From CAYJHC01 sp964369805 (lineage in GTDB: Bacteria; Bacillota; Clostridia; Peptostreptococcales; Anaerovoracaceae): DNA of 52,863 bases. A program made the position numbers and the translations under genes. Positions 24,848 through 33,661 of this stretch are shown here, in pieces; the stretch's first letter is position 1; every line of letters begins with the position of its first letter. The notes beneath the pieces were generated by a model. It ran no database searches. It worked only from the letters and a program-made list of their open reading frames with translations, and was not told the DNA's origin. Location: assembly GCA_964369805.1 (NCBI GenBank), contig CAYJFM010000011.1, positions 1 through 52,863 of the forward strand, written 5' to 3'.

Positions 24848-26629
24848 ATGAATAAAGAATTTTTACCTATTAATAAACAAGATATGATAGAAAGAGGATG
24901 GGACTGTGTAGACTTTGTTTTAGTGACAGGAGATGCATATGTTGATCATCCATCTTATGGAGCTGCTGTAATTGGTAGAGTTCTTGAAAGGCATGGGTTT
25001 AAGGTAGGGATTCTCGCCCAACCAAATTGGAAAAACAGTAACGACTTTAAAGAGTTTGGCAAACCAAAACTTGGATTTTTGATTACATCAGGTAATGTGG
25101 ATTCTATGGTAAACCACTATTCAGTATGGAAAAATAAAAGGAAGGTAGATGAGTACTCTCCTGGTGGTATCACGGGAAGAAGACCAGATAGAAGTGCTAT
25201 TGTATATGCAAACAGGGCAAGAGAGGCTTTTAAGGATACAGCCATAGTGATCGGAGGTTTGGAAGCAAGCTTACGTAGGTTTTCTCATTATGACTATTGG
25301 GATGACAAAGTTAGAAAATCTATTTTACTTGATAGTAAAGCTGATATTTTAGTATATGGCATGGGGGAGAAAGCGATAATAGAAATTGCAGAGGCTCTTG
25401 AAAGTGGCATTGAAGGCAAAGATGTTACATGGATTAGTGGAACCTGTGTAAAAATAAAAAAAGAATATTTAATGGATGACTATATTAAACTTCCAACTTT
25501 TGAAGAAGTTGTAGAGGATAAACGAAAGTATGGAGAGAGTTATTTAATTCAGCAAGAGAACAATGATCATATTACAGCTAAGTGCATTTATGAAGAATAT
25601 GAGAACGAAGTCATTGTTGTGCAAAACCCACCAAACCCACCTCTTGAAGGAGAAGAGCTAGATAGGCTTTACACATTACCTTTTACACGAGAGGCTCATC
25701 CAGTTTATGATGCAGATGGTGGAATACCAGCACTTAGAGAGATTAAGTTCAGTATAACAGCAAATAGAGGTTGCTATGGGAATTGTAATTTTTGTGCTAT
25801 CACCTTTCATCAAGGAAGACAGGTAAGAGGGAGAAGTTTAGACTCCATAGTGAATGAGGCAAAGGTTTTAATTGAAAAACCTGACTTTAAGGGATATATC
25901 CATGATGTTGGTGGACCAACTGCTAATTTTATGAAGCCAGCATGCGAAAAGCAATTAACAGAAGGTGTCTGTAAGCATAGAGAGTGCCTTTTTCCAAAGC
26001 CTTGCCCTAAGCTAAATACAGACCACAGTGATTATTTGAAAATTCTAAAAGCTGTAAGAAATTTAGAAGGAGTTAAAAAGGTATTTGTAAGATCAGGAAT
26101 CAGATATGATTATCTGCTTGCTGGGAAAAATAAAACCTTTCTAAAAGAGTTATGCGAACACCATGTAAGCGGAACTTTAAAGGTTGCGCCAGAGCATATT
26201 TCAGATAACACTTTAAAGTATATGGGAAAACCAGGTAAAGAAGTTTTTGAAAAGTTTTCAAAAGAATACTATGAAACGAATGATAAGCTTGGAAAAGAGC
26301 AATACTTAATTCCATATTTAATGTCATCTCACCCAGGTTCAACTTTAGAGGATGCAATTGAATTAGGACTTTTTCTTAAAAATTATGGCTTTATTCCAGA
26401 TCAAGTTCAAGACTTTTACCCAACTCCTGCTACCTATTCTACAACAATGTACTATACTGAGTTAGAACCAAAGACGGGGAAAAAAGTAAAAGTAGCAAAA
26501 AAAGTAAAAGAGAAAAGAATGCAAAAGGCAATGATTCACTTTAATAAGCGAGAGAATAAGAAATACCTAGATGAGGCTTTTAATCTAACTGGCAATAAAA
26601 AGATTAAAGAGCTACTAAGGAGGGACTAG
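24848..26629 (+). CDS. YgiQ family radical SAM protein
   Basis: A 593-residue protein with the YgiQ/UPF0313 layout: an N-terminal region resembling a cobalamin-binding fold, a radical SAM cluster motif CYGNCNFCAI (about residues 310-319), and a C-terminal DUF3362-type region (DFYPTPATYSTTMYYT). The family also has extra cysteines in the middle, visible here as CKHRECLFPKPCPK. The reaction is unknown. Its stop overlaps the GTG start of a DNA methyltransferase by one base, which is an unusual partnership and implies coupled translation. Confidence 0.92.
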   Translation: MNKEFLPINKQDMIERGWDCVDFVLVTGDAYVDHPSYGAAVIGRVLERHGFKVGILAQPNWKNSNDFKEFGKPKLGFLITSGNVDSMVNHYSVWKNKRKVDEYSPGGITGRRPDRSAIVYANRAREAFKDTAIVIGGLEASLRRFSHYDYWDDKVRKSILLDSKADILVYGMGEKAIIEIAEALESGIEGKDVTWISGTCVKIKKEYLMDDYIKLPTFEEVVEDKRKYGESYLIQQENNDHITAKCIYEEYENEVIVVQNPPNPPLEGEELDRLYTLPFTREAHPVYDADGGIPALREIKFSITANRGCYGNCNFCAITFHQGRQVRGRSLDSIVNEAKVLIEKPDFKGYIHDVGGPTANFMKPACEKQLTEGVCKHRECLFPKPCPKLNTDHSDYLKILKAVRNLEGVKKVFVRSGIRYDYLLAGKNKTFLKELCEHHVSGTLKVAPEHISDNTLKYMGKPGKEVFEKFSKEYYETNDKLGKEQYLIPYLMSSHPGSTLEDAIELGLFLKNYGFIPDQVQDFYPTPATYSTTMYYTELEPKTGKKVKVAKKVKEKRMQKAMIHFNKRENKKYLDEAFNLTGNKKIKELLRRD

Positions 26630-27909
26630 TGCTAGGACATATTTACGAAGTTTATATACAAGCAAAAGAAGAATTTGAATTAGAAAAAAAGGTTTTCAAA
26701 GAAGAAAACCTTTTTTCAAGTGATATGGAAAATATAATAGCTGCGGGAGATAATTTTAGCTACTATCTGAGCTTTGCAGCACAGGGAAAGGAGCTTGATT
26801 TAATATATATGGATCCACCATTTTTTTCTATGTCAAATTACAGCTCAACGGTTAAAACTAGTATAACTGCAGATGAAGAAAAGGCTATTAATCTGAAGGT
26901 GCTATCATATAAGGATTCATGGAGTAGGAAAGACGGGAAGATTGAATATTTAAAGTATCTAACTAAAATATTATTAGTGAGTAAAGAATGCTTAAAGGAC
27001 GGAGGCGTTGTTTGGGTGCATTTGGATTGGCACATAGCTCATTATATTAAAGTTTTAATGGATGAAATATATGGGGAAGGGAATTTCTTGAACGAAATAA
27101 TTTGGACCTATAAATCAGGTGGAAGTGGTGGAAATACCTTTGCAAAAAAACACGATACTCTTTTAGTTTACAGTAACAATGGAAAAGTTAAGCTTAATGT
27201 GCCGAAGGAAAAATCATATAACAGAGGATATAAACCATATAATTTTAAGGGTGTGGCAGAGTATGAAGATGACATTGGATGGTATACCTTAGTTAATATG
27301 AAGGATGTATGGCAAATTGATATGGTAGGACGGACATCAAAAGAAAGAAATGGATATGCAACCCAGAAACCGAAGGAACTTCTAAGGAGGATAATTGAAA
27401 GCTCTTCTAAAGAGGGTGACTTATGCGGAGACTTCTTTGGTGGCTCTGGCGCTTTTGCTATGACCTGTACTGAACTGAACAGAAGGTTCGTAAGCAGTGA
27501 TAAAAATAAATTATCCTTAGCATTATTAGAAAAATTTTGTTTAGAAAATAAAGTTAATTATTCTTTGGATTTACAGAGTAATATAAGTGAGGATTTATTC
27601 GAAAAATCTTTATGTGTGAGTATTAAAAATACTATTGAAGGATATGAGATTGTAGGATACAATTTGGATCTGAATAAGATAAACCTAGCAAAAGAAGAAC
27701 GAGAAAAAGCTGAAGTTCAATTGAGGAAAGAGCCAACTAGCTTCATTAGTTACTATATAATCTATAGTAATAATAAGGCCAAAATTATTTCTTCTGAAAA
27801 TGGCAGGTTGAATTTGAAGTTTAACAGAGACATAAACTTTAACAAAGAGGTAGTAGTAGTAGATATTTTTGGTAACAGAGTAAAACTTGATGAAGGATAT
27901 CATTTTTAA
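26629..27909 (+). CDS. Solitary DNA methyltransferase (N6-adenine/N4-cytosine, beta class)
   Basis: GTG start at 26629 behind AAGGAGGGA, overlapping the ygiQ-type stop. The 426-residue protein carries catalytic motif IV DPPF (residues 62-65) and, much later, the SAM-binding motif I GDFFGGSGAFA (about 267-277) preceded by TQKPKELLRRII, the order of beta-class amino-methyltransferases. The last 120 residues are of no recognised type. No restriction endonuclease or specificity subunit lies nearby, so it looks like an orphan enzyme that marks DNA for regulation or repair. A perfect hairpin with a T-run lies inside codons 19-30. The target sequence is unknown. Confidence 0.85.
   Translation: MLGHIYEVYIQAKEEFELEKKVFKEENLFSSDMENIIAAGDNFSYYLSFAAQGKELDLIYMDPPFFSMSNYSSTVKTSITADEEKAINLKVLSYKDSWSRKDGKIEYLKYLTKILLVSKECLKDGGVVWVHLDWHIAHYIKVLMDEIYGEGNFLNEIIWTYKSGGSGGNTFAKKHDTLLVYSNNGKVKLNVPKEKSYNRGYKPYNFKGVAEYEDDIGWYTLVNMKDVWQIDMVGRTSKERNGYATQKPKELLRRIIESSSKEGDLCGDFFGGSGAFAMTCTELNRRFVSSDKNKLSLALLEKFCLENKVNYSLDLQSNISEDLFEKSLCVSIKNTIEGYEIVGYNLDLNKINLAKEEREKAEVQLRKEPTSFISYYIIYSNNKAKIISSENGRLNLKFNRDINFNKEVVVVDIFGNRVKLDEGYHF
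26685..26716 (+). other. Intragenic terminator-like hairpin in methyltransferase gene
   Basis: AAAAAAGGTTTTC (26685-26697) is the perfect complement of GAAAACCTTTTTT (26704-26716), loop AAAGAA. The arm ends in six Ts, so the RNA would be a hairpin plus U-tract about 60 bases after the start codon. The stem is AT-rich, so its strength is uncertain. Confidence 0.6.
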
Positions 27910-28008
27910 AATATAGCCATCACTTTTAAAACGCATATGTAGTGTAGAATAAATTAGGTTTTTAGTGTATAATATATCGAAAGCGATTAAACCTATTGGA
28001 GGTATGAG

Positions 28009-28410
28009 ATGAAAAATATAATGGTTTGTGTGACACAGCAAAAATCATGTGATAGATTAATAAAATTTGGTAAGCATATGGGGAATGATGGAAAGTCAGA
28101 GCTTTATATCATTCACGTAGCATCAAAAAAGGGAAAGTTTCTAAATGGAACTTCAGATACTGATGCACTTGACTATCTTTATGAAAAAGCTAATGATGCG
28201 GGAGCTCACTTAACTGTAGTTAGGGCTACAAATGTTTTAGAGGCTTTATTAAATATAGTTGATAAGAATAAGATTACTCATGTTGTTATGGGTACTTCAG
28301 GAAAAGTTGAAAGAGAGGAAGGGCTAATTGAAGTCTTCCAGAAAAAAGTAGAGGGCAAAGCGGAGGTTACATTCCTACCCCCTGAAGAATTACAGGAGGA
28401 CGTAGGTTAA
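28009..28410 (+). CDS. Universal-stress-protein-like protein
   Basis: A 133-residue cytoplasmic protein behind TTGGAGGTATGAG. The alternating strands and helices (MKNIMVCVTQQKSC, LYIIHVASKKG, AHLTVVRATNVLEAL, ITHVVMGTSGK) match the UspA/KdpD-sensor fold, and the HVVMGTSGK loop corresponds to the nucleotide-binding glycine loop. Assignment rests on pattern rather than high identity. The last base overlaps the ATG of the HdeD-like membrane gene (TAATG), so the two are co-translated and may act together. Confidence 0.75.
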   Translation: MKNIMVCVTQQKSCDRLIKFGKHMGNDGKSELYIIHVASKKGKFLNGTSDTDALDYLYEKANDAGAHLTVVRATNVLEALLNIVDKNKITHVVMGTSGKVEREEGLIEVFQKKVEGKAEVTFLPPEELQEDVG

Positions 28411-29108
28411 TGGGAATTATTACCCTTTTTACAGGATTAGTAGTATTACTGACAGGTATTTTTGTGGCATCAAACCCTGGCAGCACTTTTACATCAGTAG
28501 CTTTTGTAGTTGGGCTAGCGTTACTTTTATTAGGCTTTGTTTTAGCAATGGGATATTGGCTTGGTACAAAGCACAAATCTAAGATGAAACACTCTTGGGT
28601 TTTAGTTGATGCAGTTGTTGCAATATTAATTGCTGCATTTATTCTTTCAAGTAGTCCAGTACTTGAAATTTCAATCCAATATGTACTGGGGATGTGGTGT
28701 CTATATTCAGGAGTTATGAGAATTGTTGCTGGGACTAATATTAATTTTAGAGAAAAGAAAATTAACTTTATTGCAGCAGTTGGTACTGGATTCTTTTTAG
28801 CATTGATTGGAACATTTGCTTTTACATCTTCATATTTTGGAATATTTTCTGTAAATGAAATAGTAGGTATTTTTATAATTATGCAAGGTATTAGTGTAAT
28901 TGAACTTGGAATAAATAACCCTCACACAAGAAGGAATTATGAAGGTAAGAATTCTAAGGTATTAGATATCGATGACGTTGAGGATGTTGAATCAATTTTA
29001 GAGTTTGATGAAAATATTTTTTCAGAGGATCAATTTGAATCAGTGCTAGTTGTTAGAGAAGAAGTTAAAGCTGAGCTAGTAGGGCAAGAACAAGAAAAAA
29101 ATGACTAG
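28410..29108 (+). CDS. HdeD/DUF308-like membrane protein with acidic tail
   Basis: A 232-residue protein with six hydrophobic helices spread over residues 3-160 and arranged as short repeats, as in DUF308/HdeD proteins. The last 70 residues form a strongly acidic soluble tail (many Asp and Glu). ACAGGAGGACG precedes the ATG, which overlaps the stop of the Usp-like gene. HdeD relatives have been linked to acid stress, but the function here is unknown. Coupling to a Usp-like protein suggests a stress-related pair. Confidence 0.72.
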   Translation: MGIITLFTGLVVLLTGIFVASNPGSTFTSVAFVVGLALLLLGFVLAMGYWLGTKHKSKMKHSWVLVDAVVAILIAAFILSSSPVLEISIQYVLGMWCLYSGVMRIVAGTNINFREKKINFIAAVGTGFFLALIGTFAFTSSYFGIFSVNEIVGIFIIMQGISVIELGINNPHTRRNYEGKNSKVLDIDDVEDVESILEFDENIFSEDQFESVLVVREEVKAELVGQEQEKND

Positions 29109-29126
29109 ATTTAGATGGGAAAAGTG

Positions 29127-30305
29127 ATGTTAGATTTAATTATAGTTGGCGGTGGTGCCTCGGGAATGATAGCAGCTAGTTATATAAGTCAAAATAGTAA
29201 GGATTTAAAGATAGCAATTCTAGAAAAAAACAAAATTTTGGGAAGAAAAATCAACGCAACAGGAAATGGGAGATGCAACATTACAAATGCTCTTTTGGAG
29301 GGAGCTGAAGTAAGTGTTGCTTTCTTTAATTCTATTGGTATTTCAACTTTTGTTGAAGATGAGGGGCGGGTTTATCCATATTCTGAGAAGGCAGAAGATG
29401 TTGTTTTGGCTCTTGAAAACTCAATTAATGCTGATGTTTATTTGAATTCGGAAGTAGTTAGCCTTAAAAAAATAAAGACGGGGTATTCAGTTTCCTATAT
29501 AGAAGATATGGGCGACAAGAAGAATAAAAAAACTCTTGAAGCTAAATGTGTTTTGATTTCAACAGGTGGTAAAGCATCTCCAAACCATGGTAGTACAGGA
29601 GATGGGTATAGAATGGCAAAAGAACTTAGCCATGAAATAACTCCTCTTGCTCCTGCATTAACACCAATCGAATGTAGCGGCAACCTTTCTTTTATGAAGG
29701 GGAAAAGAGTAAAAGCTAAATTAACCATACTAGAGGGTGGCGAAAGTGTTTATGCTGAAAAAGGGCAGTTGCAGCTAACTGATTATGGTGTTTCTGGAAT
29801 TCCTGCCTTTAATGGTAGTTTTCATATAGGAAAAAATACTGAAGATTTCAAGGCGGAAATTGATTTTTTTCCAGATATTAATGTATATGAAGAGCTTTTA
29901 CATAGAAGAAAACTCACTTATTTACAAGTAAAGGACATTACTAGAACTTTGCTTGACTCTGAAATTTCATCTTATATTCTAATGGCATTAAAATATGATT
30001 TAGAAGCAAAGGCAAGTACTTTAAGCGATGAAGATATCAAAAGGATAGCTAGGAACTTTAAGCACTTTAGATTGAAAATATCAGGCCTAAAGGGTTGGAA
30101 AAATGCACAAATTACAAGAGGTGGTGTGATGCTTAGTGGTGTGAATCCAGATAGTATGGAGTCAAAATATAATGAAGGAATATATTTCTCTGGGGAAGTG
30201 TTAGATATGCAGGGATACTGCGGAGGATATAACTTGCAAATTGCCTGGGAGACAGGCATAAAGGTGGCAAAGGATATTATTAATAAAGGAAGTAAAGATG
30301 TATAG
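29127..30305 (+). CDS. HI0933/BaiN-like FAD-dependent oxidoreductase
   Basis: The flavoprotein begins MLDLIIVGGGASGMIAA, a dinucleotide-binding fold at the extreme N-terminus, so the ATG at 29127 is preferred over one at 29115 (neither has a strong binding site). Family hallmarks are LGRKINATGNGRCNITN and, at the end, GEVLDMQGYCGGYNLQIAWETG. This is the HI0933-like family, which includes BaiN, reported to act on bile-acid intermediates in C. scindens; a bile-acid role cannot be inferred here. It overlaps the next flavoprotein gene by eight bases. Confidence 0.9.
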   Translation: MLDLIIVGGGASGMIAASYISQNSKDLKIAILEKNKILGRKINATGNGRCNITNALLEGAEVSVAFFNSIGISTFVEDEGRVYPYSEKAEDVVLALENSINADVYLNSEVVSLKKIKTGYSVSYIEDMGDKKNKKTLEAKCVLISTGGKASPNHGSTGDGYRMAKELSHEITPLAPALTPIECSGNLSFMKGKRVKAKLTILEGGESVYAEKGQLQLTDYGVSGIPAFNGSFHIGKNTEDFKAEIDFFPDINVYEELLHRRKLTYLQVKDITRTLLDSEISSYILMALKYDLEAKASTLSDEDIKRIARNFKHFRLKISGLKGWKNAQITRGGVMLSGVNPDSMESKYNEGIYFSGEVLDMQGYCGGYNLQIAWETGIKVAKDIINKGSKDV

Positions 30306-31827
30306 AATAAATGAAGTAAAACTTGGAATAGGTGAGAGTAAAGATACTATTCCCTCAAAAATAAAAGAAAAGCTGAAAAGAGAAGATATAGAAATCTTAA
30401 AATGGAAGATTGTAAAAGAATCAATTGATGCAAGAAAAAGGACAAATATAGTTCTGTCATATACAGTTGACTTTACTTGTAACCAAGAGTTAAACTTGCC
30501 AGAAGCAAAGACTGTAATTATGAATTATGCAAAAGCCAAGGTGGAAACACCTCCTGAAGACGGAAAGAGGCCGGTTGTTGTTGGTTTTGGACCATGTGGA
30601 ATGTTTGCAGCCCTCGCCTTATCAATGATGGGACTTAACCCTATAATAATTGAGAGAGGGAAAAAAGCAGAAGATAGAAGCGTGGATGTAGCAAAATTTT
30701 TCAATGACGGTATCCTTAACCCAGAATCAAATGTACAGTATGGTGAAGGTGGAGCTGGAACATTCTCTGATGGAAAGCTAACCACAGGAACGAAGGACCC
30801 AAGAATTCAAACAGTTCTGAAAGAATTACATTTGGCAGGAGCCCCAGAAGAGATATTGTATAAAGCTAAGCCTCATATTGGTACGGATATTTTGCTTGAT
30901 GTTGTAAAGAATATTAGAGAAAAGATTATAAGCCTTGGTGGAGAAATTATCTTTGAAGCAAGAGTTACCAAACTGCTTTTAGAAGATGGAGATATAAAAA
31001 AGGTATCTGGAATTTCTTATAGAAAGGATGACGAGAGTCACTCCCTAAATGCTAGGCAGATTATTTTTGCAACTGGACAAAGTGCAGTAGACTCTTATGA
31101 GTTATTAGAGCGTGCAGGAGTAAGCCTTGCGCAAAAGCCTTTTTCTATGGGCTTTAGAGTTGTGCATCCACAGAGCGTAATTGATAAGGCTCAGTATGGT
31201 GATGAAAAGCTAGCAAAGGTTTTAGGGGCTGCGGAATACAAGCTTTCACATAAGGCATCAAATGGCAGAGGTGCATACACATTTTGCATGTGCCCTGGTG
31301 GAGAAGTAATAATGGCATCAAGTTCGGAGGGAGAAATTGTAACCAATGGAATGAGCGGTAGTAAAAGAAATAGCCCTTATGCAAATAGTGCTCTTCTTGT
31401 AGATGTAAGAACAGAGGATTTTGGTTCAGATAAGCCTTTAGCTGGAATACATTTTAGAAAGATGTATGAGAGAAAGGCCTTTGCTGTTCAAAACAAAGAA
31501 TATAAGCCGGTTGAGACTACATGGAAGGATTTTAAGAAAAAGGGAGATCCTCTTAAAAAATGTCTACCTGCTTTTGTAATTGAGGCTGCAACTGAAGCTA
31601 TGGAGAGCTTTGGCAAGAAAATTAAAGGCTTTAGCAATGATGATGTGGTTTTCTTAGGGCCTGAGACAAGAAGTTCTTCTCCAGTAAGAGTAATCAGAGA
31701 TGAAAATTTACAGTCAAATGTTAGTGGAATTTACCCAGGTGGAGAAGGGGCTGGAGCTGCTGGTGGAATAATGTCTGCTGCTGTGGATGGTCTTAGACTT
31801 GCAGAGATGGTAAAAAGTAAATATTAA
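30298..31827 (+). CDS. Uncharacterised FAD-dependent dehydrogenase (COG2509-like)
   Basis: A 509-residue protein. The N-terminal 90 residues form a small domain of alternating strands and helices, then the FAD-binding fold follows at PVVVGFGPCGMFAALAL. The segments NVQYGEGGAGTFSDGKLTTG and FLGPETRSSSPVRV with PGGEGAGAAGGI are signatures of the COG2509 group of NAD(FAD)-utilising dehydrogenases. No substrate is known. AAAGGAAG lies inside the preceding flavoprotein gene, so the two are translated as a pair. A terminator follows. Confidence 0.9.
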   Translation: MYRINEVKLGIGESKDTIPSKIKEKLKREDIEILKWKIVKESIDARKRTNIVLSYTVDFTCNQELNLPEAKTVIMNYAKAKVETPPEDGKRPVVVGFGPCGMFAALALSMMGLNPIIIERGKKAEDRSVDVAKFFNDGILNPESNVQYGEGGAGTFSDGKLTTGTKDPRIQTVLKELHLAGAPEEILYKAKPHIGTDILLDVVKNIREKIISLGGEIIFEARVTKLLLEDGDIKKVSGISYRKDDESHSLNARQIIFATGQSAVDSYELLERAGVSLAQKPFSMGFRVVHPQSVIDKAQYGDEKLAKVLGAAEYKLSHKASNGRGAYTFCMCPGGEVIMASSSEGEIVTNGMSGSKRNSPYANSALLVDVRTEDFGSDKPLAGIHFRKMYERKAFAVQNKEYKPVETTWKDFKKKGDPLKKCLPAFVIEAATEAMESFGKKIKGFSNDDVVFLGPETRSSSPVRVIRDENLQSNVSGIYPGGEGAGAAGGIMSAAVDGLRLAEMVKSKY

Positions 31828-31832
31828 GGGAT

Positions 31833-31871
31833 AAAGCAATGGGGAAGCGGAAAATTCAACATTGCTTTTTT
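31833..31871 (+). terminator. Terminator after flavoprotein pair
   Basis: AAAGCAATG (31833-31841) pairs with CATTGCTTT (31860-31868), followed by TTTTG. Confidence 0.75.
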
Positions 31872-31936
31872 GTTTGTATATTAAAACTGTTGAAATTCTA
31901 ATGAAAATATCTATAAAAAAAATATTCAAAAAAGTG

Positions 31937-31964
31937 TTGACTAATATTTTATTTTGGGTATAAT
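31937..31964 (+). promoter_or_regulatory. Promoter of hrcA-grpE-dnaK-dnaJ
   Basis: TTGACT (31937-31942), 16-base spacer, TATAAT (31959-31964). The start site falls in the CIRCE element just downstream. Confidence 0.8.
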
Positions 31965-31968
31965 GTAA

Positions 31969-31995
31969 TTAGCACTCAAGAGAGATGAGTGCTAA
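31969..31995 (+). promoter_or_regulatory. CIRCE operator (HrcA binding site)
   Basis: TTAGCACTC (31969-31977), nine bases, GAGTGCTAA (31987-31995): a perfect match to the CIRCE consensus. HrcA binds here and represses the operon; heat releases it. It overlaps the start of the transcript. Confidence 0.97.
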
Positions 31996-32017
31996 CAAAC
32001 GAAGAAGGGAGGTAAAG

Positions 32018-33067
32018 ATGCAGTTATCAGAAAGAAAAATGAAAATACTTCAAGCAATTATTGGAGACTTTGTTAAGACTGCTGAGCCAATTGGATCTAG
32101 GACTCTATCAAAAAGATATGAACTTGGAATCAGCCCTGCTACTATAAGAAATGAAATGTCTGACTTAGAGGAAATGGGATTTTTAACGCATCCTCATACC
32201 TCAGCAGGACGTGTACCTTCCATGAAAGCCTATAGACTATATGTAGATGAAATGATGAGTCAACATGAGCTACCTGAAGAGATGAAGGAACAAATCGCTA
32301 GTAGCCTATATGGAAACTTTTATGAACTTGAGAAGACTGTAGAACATGCAGCTAAGATTTTATCAGAGATTACACAGCTTACTTCTTTTGCAATTACACC
32401 AAAGTCAGATAGAGATACTCTTAAATATATTAAGCTTTTGCCTGTTGATGAGACAACTATTGTTTTGATGATAGTTTCAGAAAGTGGGAAAACATCTAAC
32501 ACGATTTTGGATGTGCCAGTACCTTATACTGATGAGGCCTTGGGAATTTTATCTAAGTCCATGACTTATTCATATAAGGGCAAAACTATTGGAGAAGCTT
32601 TAACTACCGACATAATAAAAACTTTTTCAGAAGATATTTCTGCTTTTGGAAATTTAGCCGAAAACATAATGCCTAATTTTATGAAGATTCTAGAAGAGAT
32701 GCTAAATACGAACCTTTACATGGATGGCTTAACTAATATATTTGCACTACCAGAATATGGTGACATAGATAAAGCAAGAATGTTTATGGAAATGGTTAAT
32801 AAAAAAGAAGACTTTGCTAGAACTTTAGATCAAAGAGATGACGGTATTATTATAACAATTGGTGAGGAAAATATTGATGATAGCATGAAGGACTGTAGCC
32901 TCATCACAGCAACATACCATGTAGATGGTAAACTAGTTGGGAAGCTAGGTGTAATAGGACCTACAAGAATGGAATATGGTGAAATCACCTCGGTGATTAA
33001 ATACTTAACAGACAATATTTCAAAAACATATGGTGTTAAGGAAGGAGACGATGACGAACGTGAGTAA
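32018..33067 (+). CDS. hrcA: Heat-inducible transcription repressor HrcA
   Basis: The ATG at 32018 follows AGGGAGGTAAAG; an upstream ATG at 31985 lies inside the CIRCE element and is not a start. The 349-residue protein has the winged-helix N-terminus (LSERKMKILQAIIGDFVKTA, then GISPATIRNEMSDLEEMG, SAGRVPS) and the HrcA inserted-dimerisation and GAF-like C-terminal domains (GVIGPTRMEYG). It represses its own operon through CIRCE, with GroEL as the usual co-factor. Its end overlaps grpE by 17 bases. Confidence 0.97.
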   Translation: MQLSERKMKILQAIIGDFVKTAEPIGSRTLSKRYELGISPATIRNEMSDLEEMGFLTHPHTSAGRVPSMKAYRLYVDEMMSQHELPEEMKEQIASSLYGNFYELEKTVEHAAKILSEITQLTSFAITPKSDRDTLKYIKLLPVDETTIVLMIVSESGKTSNTILDVPVPYTDEALGILSKSMTYSYKGKTIGEALTTDIIKTFSEDISAFGNLAENIMPNFMKILEEMLNTNLYMDGLTNIFALPEYGDIDKARMFMEMVNKKEDFARTLDQRDDGIIITIGEENIDDSMKDCSLITATYHVDGKLVGKLGVIGPTRMEYGEITSVIKYLTDNISKTYGVKEGDDDERE

Positions 33068-33614
33068 AAATGATGTAAATGAGGCCTTTGAAGAAAAGGT
33101 AGAAGACGTTTCTGAAGAAGTAGCAGAAGAGGCGGCAGAAGAAACTAAAGAAACTGTTGAAGAAGCTACAGAGGAACAACCAAAAGAAAACAAGGAGCAA
33201 GAAGAAAGCTTTGAGTCTAAATATTTAAGATTAATGGCTGACTTCCAAAATTACAAAAGAAGGTCAGAAAAAGAGAGAGCTGATATTCATGCCTATGCAA
33301 ATGAAAAAATTGCAGGTGAAATACTAAATGTAATGGATAACTTTGAAAGAGCCTTGGCCCTAGATGCAGATGGTGATGGAAAGTTTCATGAAGGCATGGA
33401 AATGATTTTTACACAACTAAAGGCAGTTCTTGATGGTAGTGGAGTAGAAGAAATTAAAGCTATTTCTGAGAACTTTGATCCAAACTTTCACAATGCAGTC
33501 ATGATGGAAGATGTAGAGGATGATCAAAAAGATAAGGTTATAGAGGTACTTCAAAAAGGGTACACATTAAAAGGAAAAGTTATTAGACCTTCAATGGTTA
33601 AGGTTGGTAAATAA
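33051..33614 (+). CDS. grpE: Nucleotide exchange factor GrpE
   Basis: The ATG at 33051 follows AAGGAAGGAG; an ATG at 33030 has no binding site. The 187-residue protein has a long acidic N-terminal coiled-coil (glutamate-rich, residues 1-60), then the conserved YLRLMADFQNYKRRSEKE and the C-terminal beta domain ending KVIRPSMVKVGK. GrpE exchanges ADP for ATP on DnaK and serves as a thermosensor. It lies in the normal place of the Firmicutes class I heat-shock operon. Confidence 0.96.
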   Translation: MTNVSKNDVNEAFEEKVEDVSEEVAEEAAEETKETVEEATEEQPKENKEQEESFESKYLRLMADFQNYKRRSEKERADIHAYANEKIAGEILNVMDNFERALALDADGDGKFHEGMEMIFTQLKAVLDGSGVEEIKAISENFDPNFHNAVMMEDVEDDQKDKVIEVLQKGYTLKGKVIRPSMVKVGK

Positions 33615-33661
33615 ATACTTAGTTAAAAATAATAATTAAAATAGAAAGGAAATTAAACAGA

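Noticed and set aside
31985..32017. Earlier ATG for hrcA
   Set aside because: It lies in the right arm of the CIRCE element at the promoter and has no binding site; the ATG at 32018 has AGGGAGG.
32982..32998. AATCACC-TC-GGTGATT palindrome near the end of hrcA
   Set aside because: The two-base loop is too tight for a stable RNA hairpin as read, it lies in coding sequence, and nothing else supports a regulatory role.
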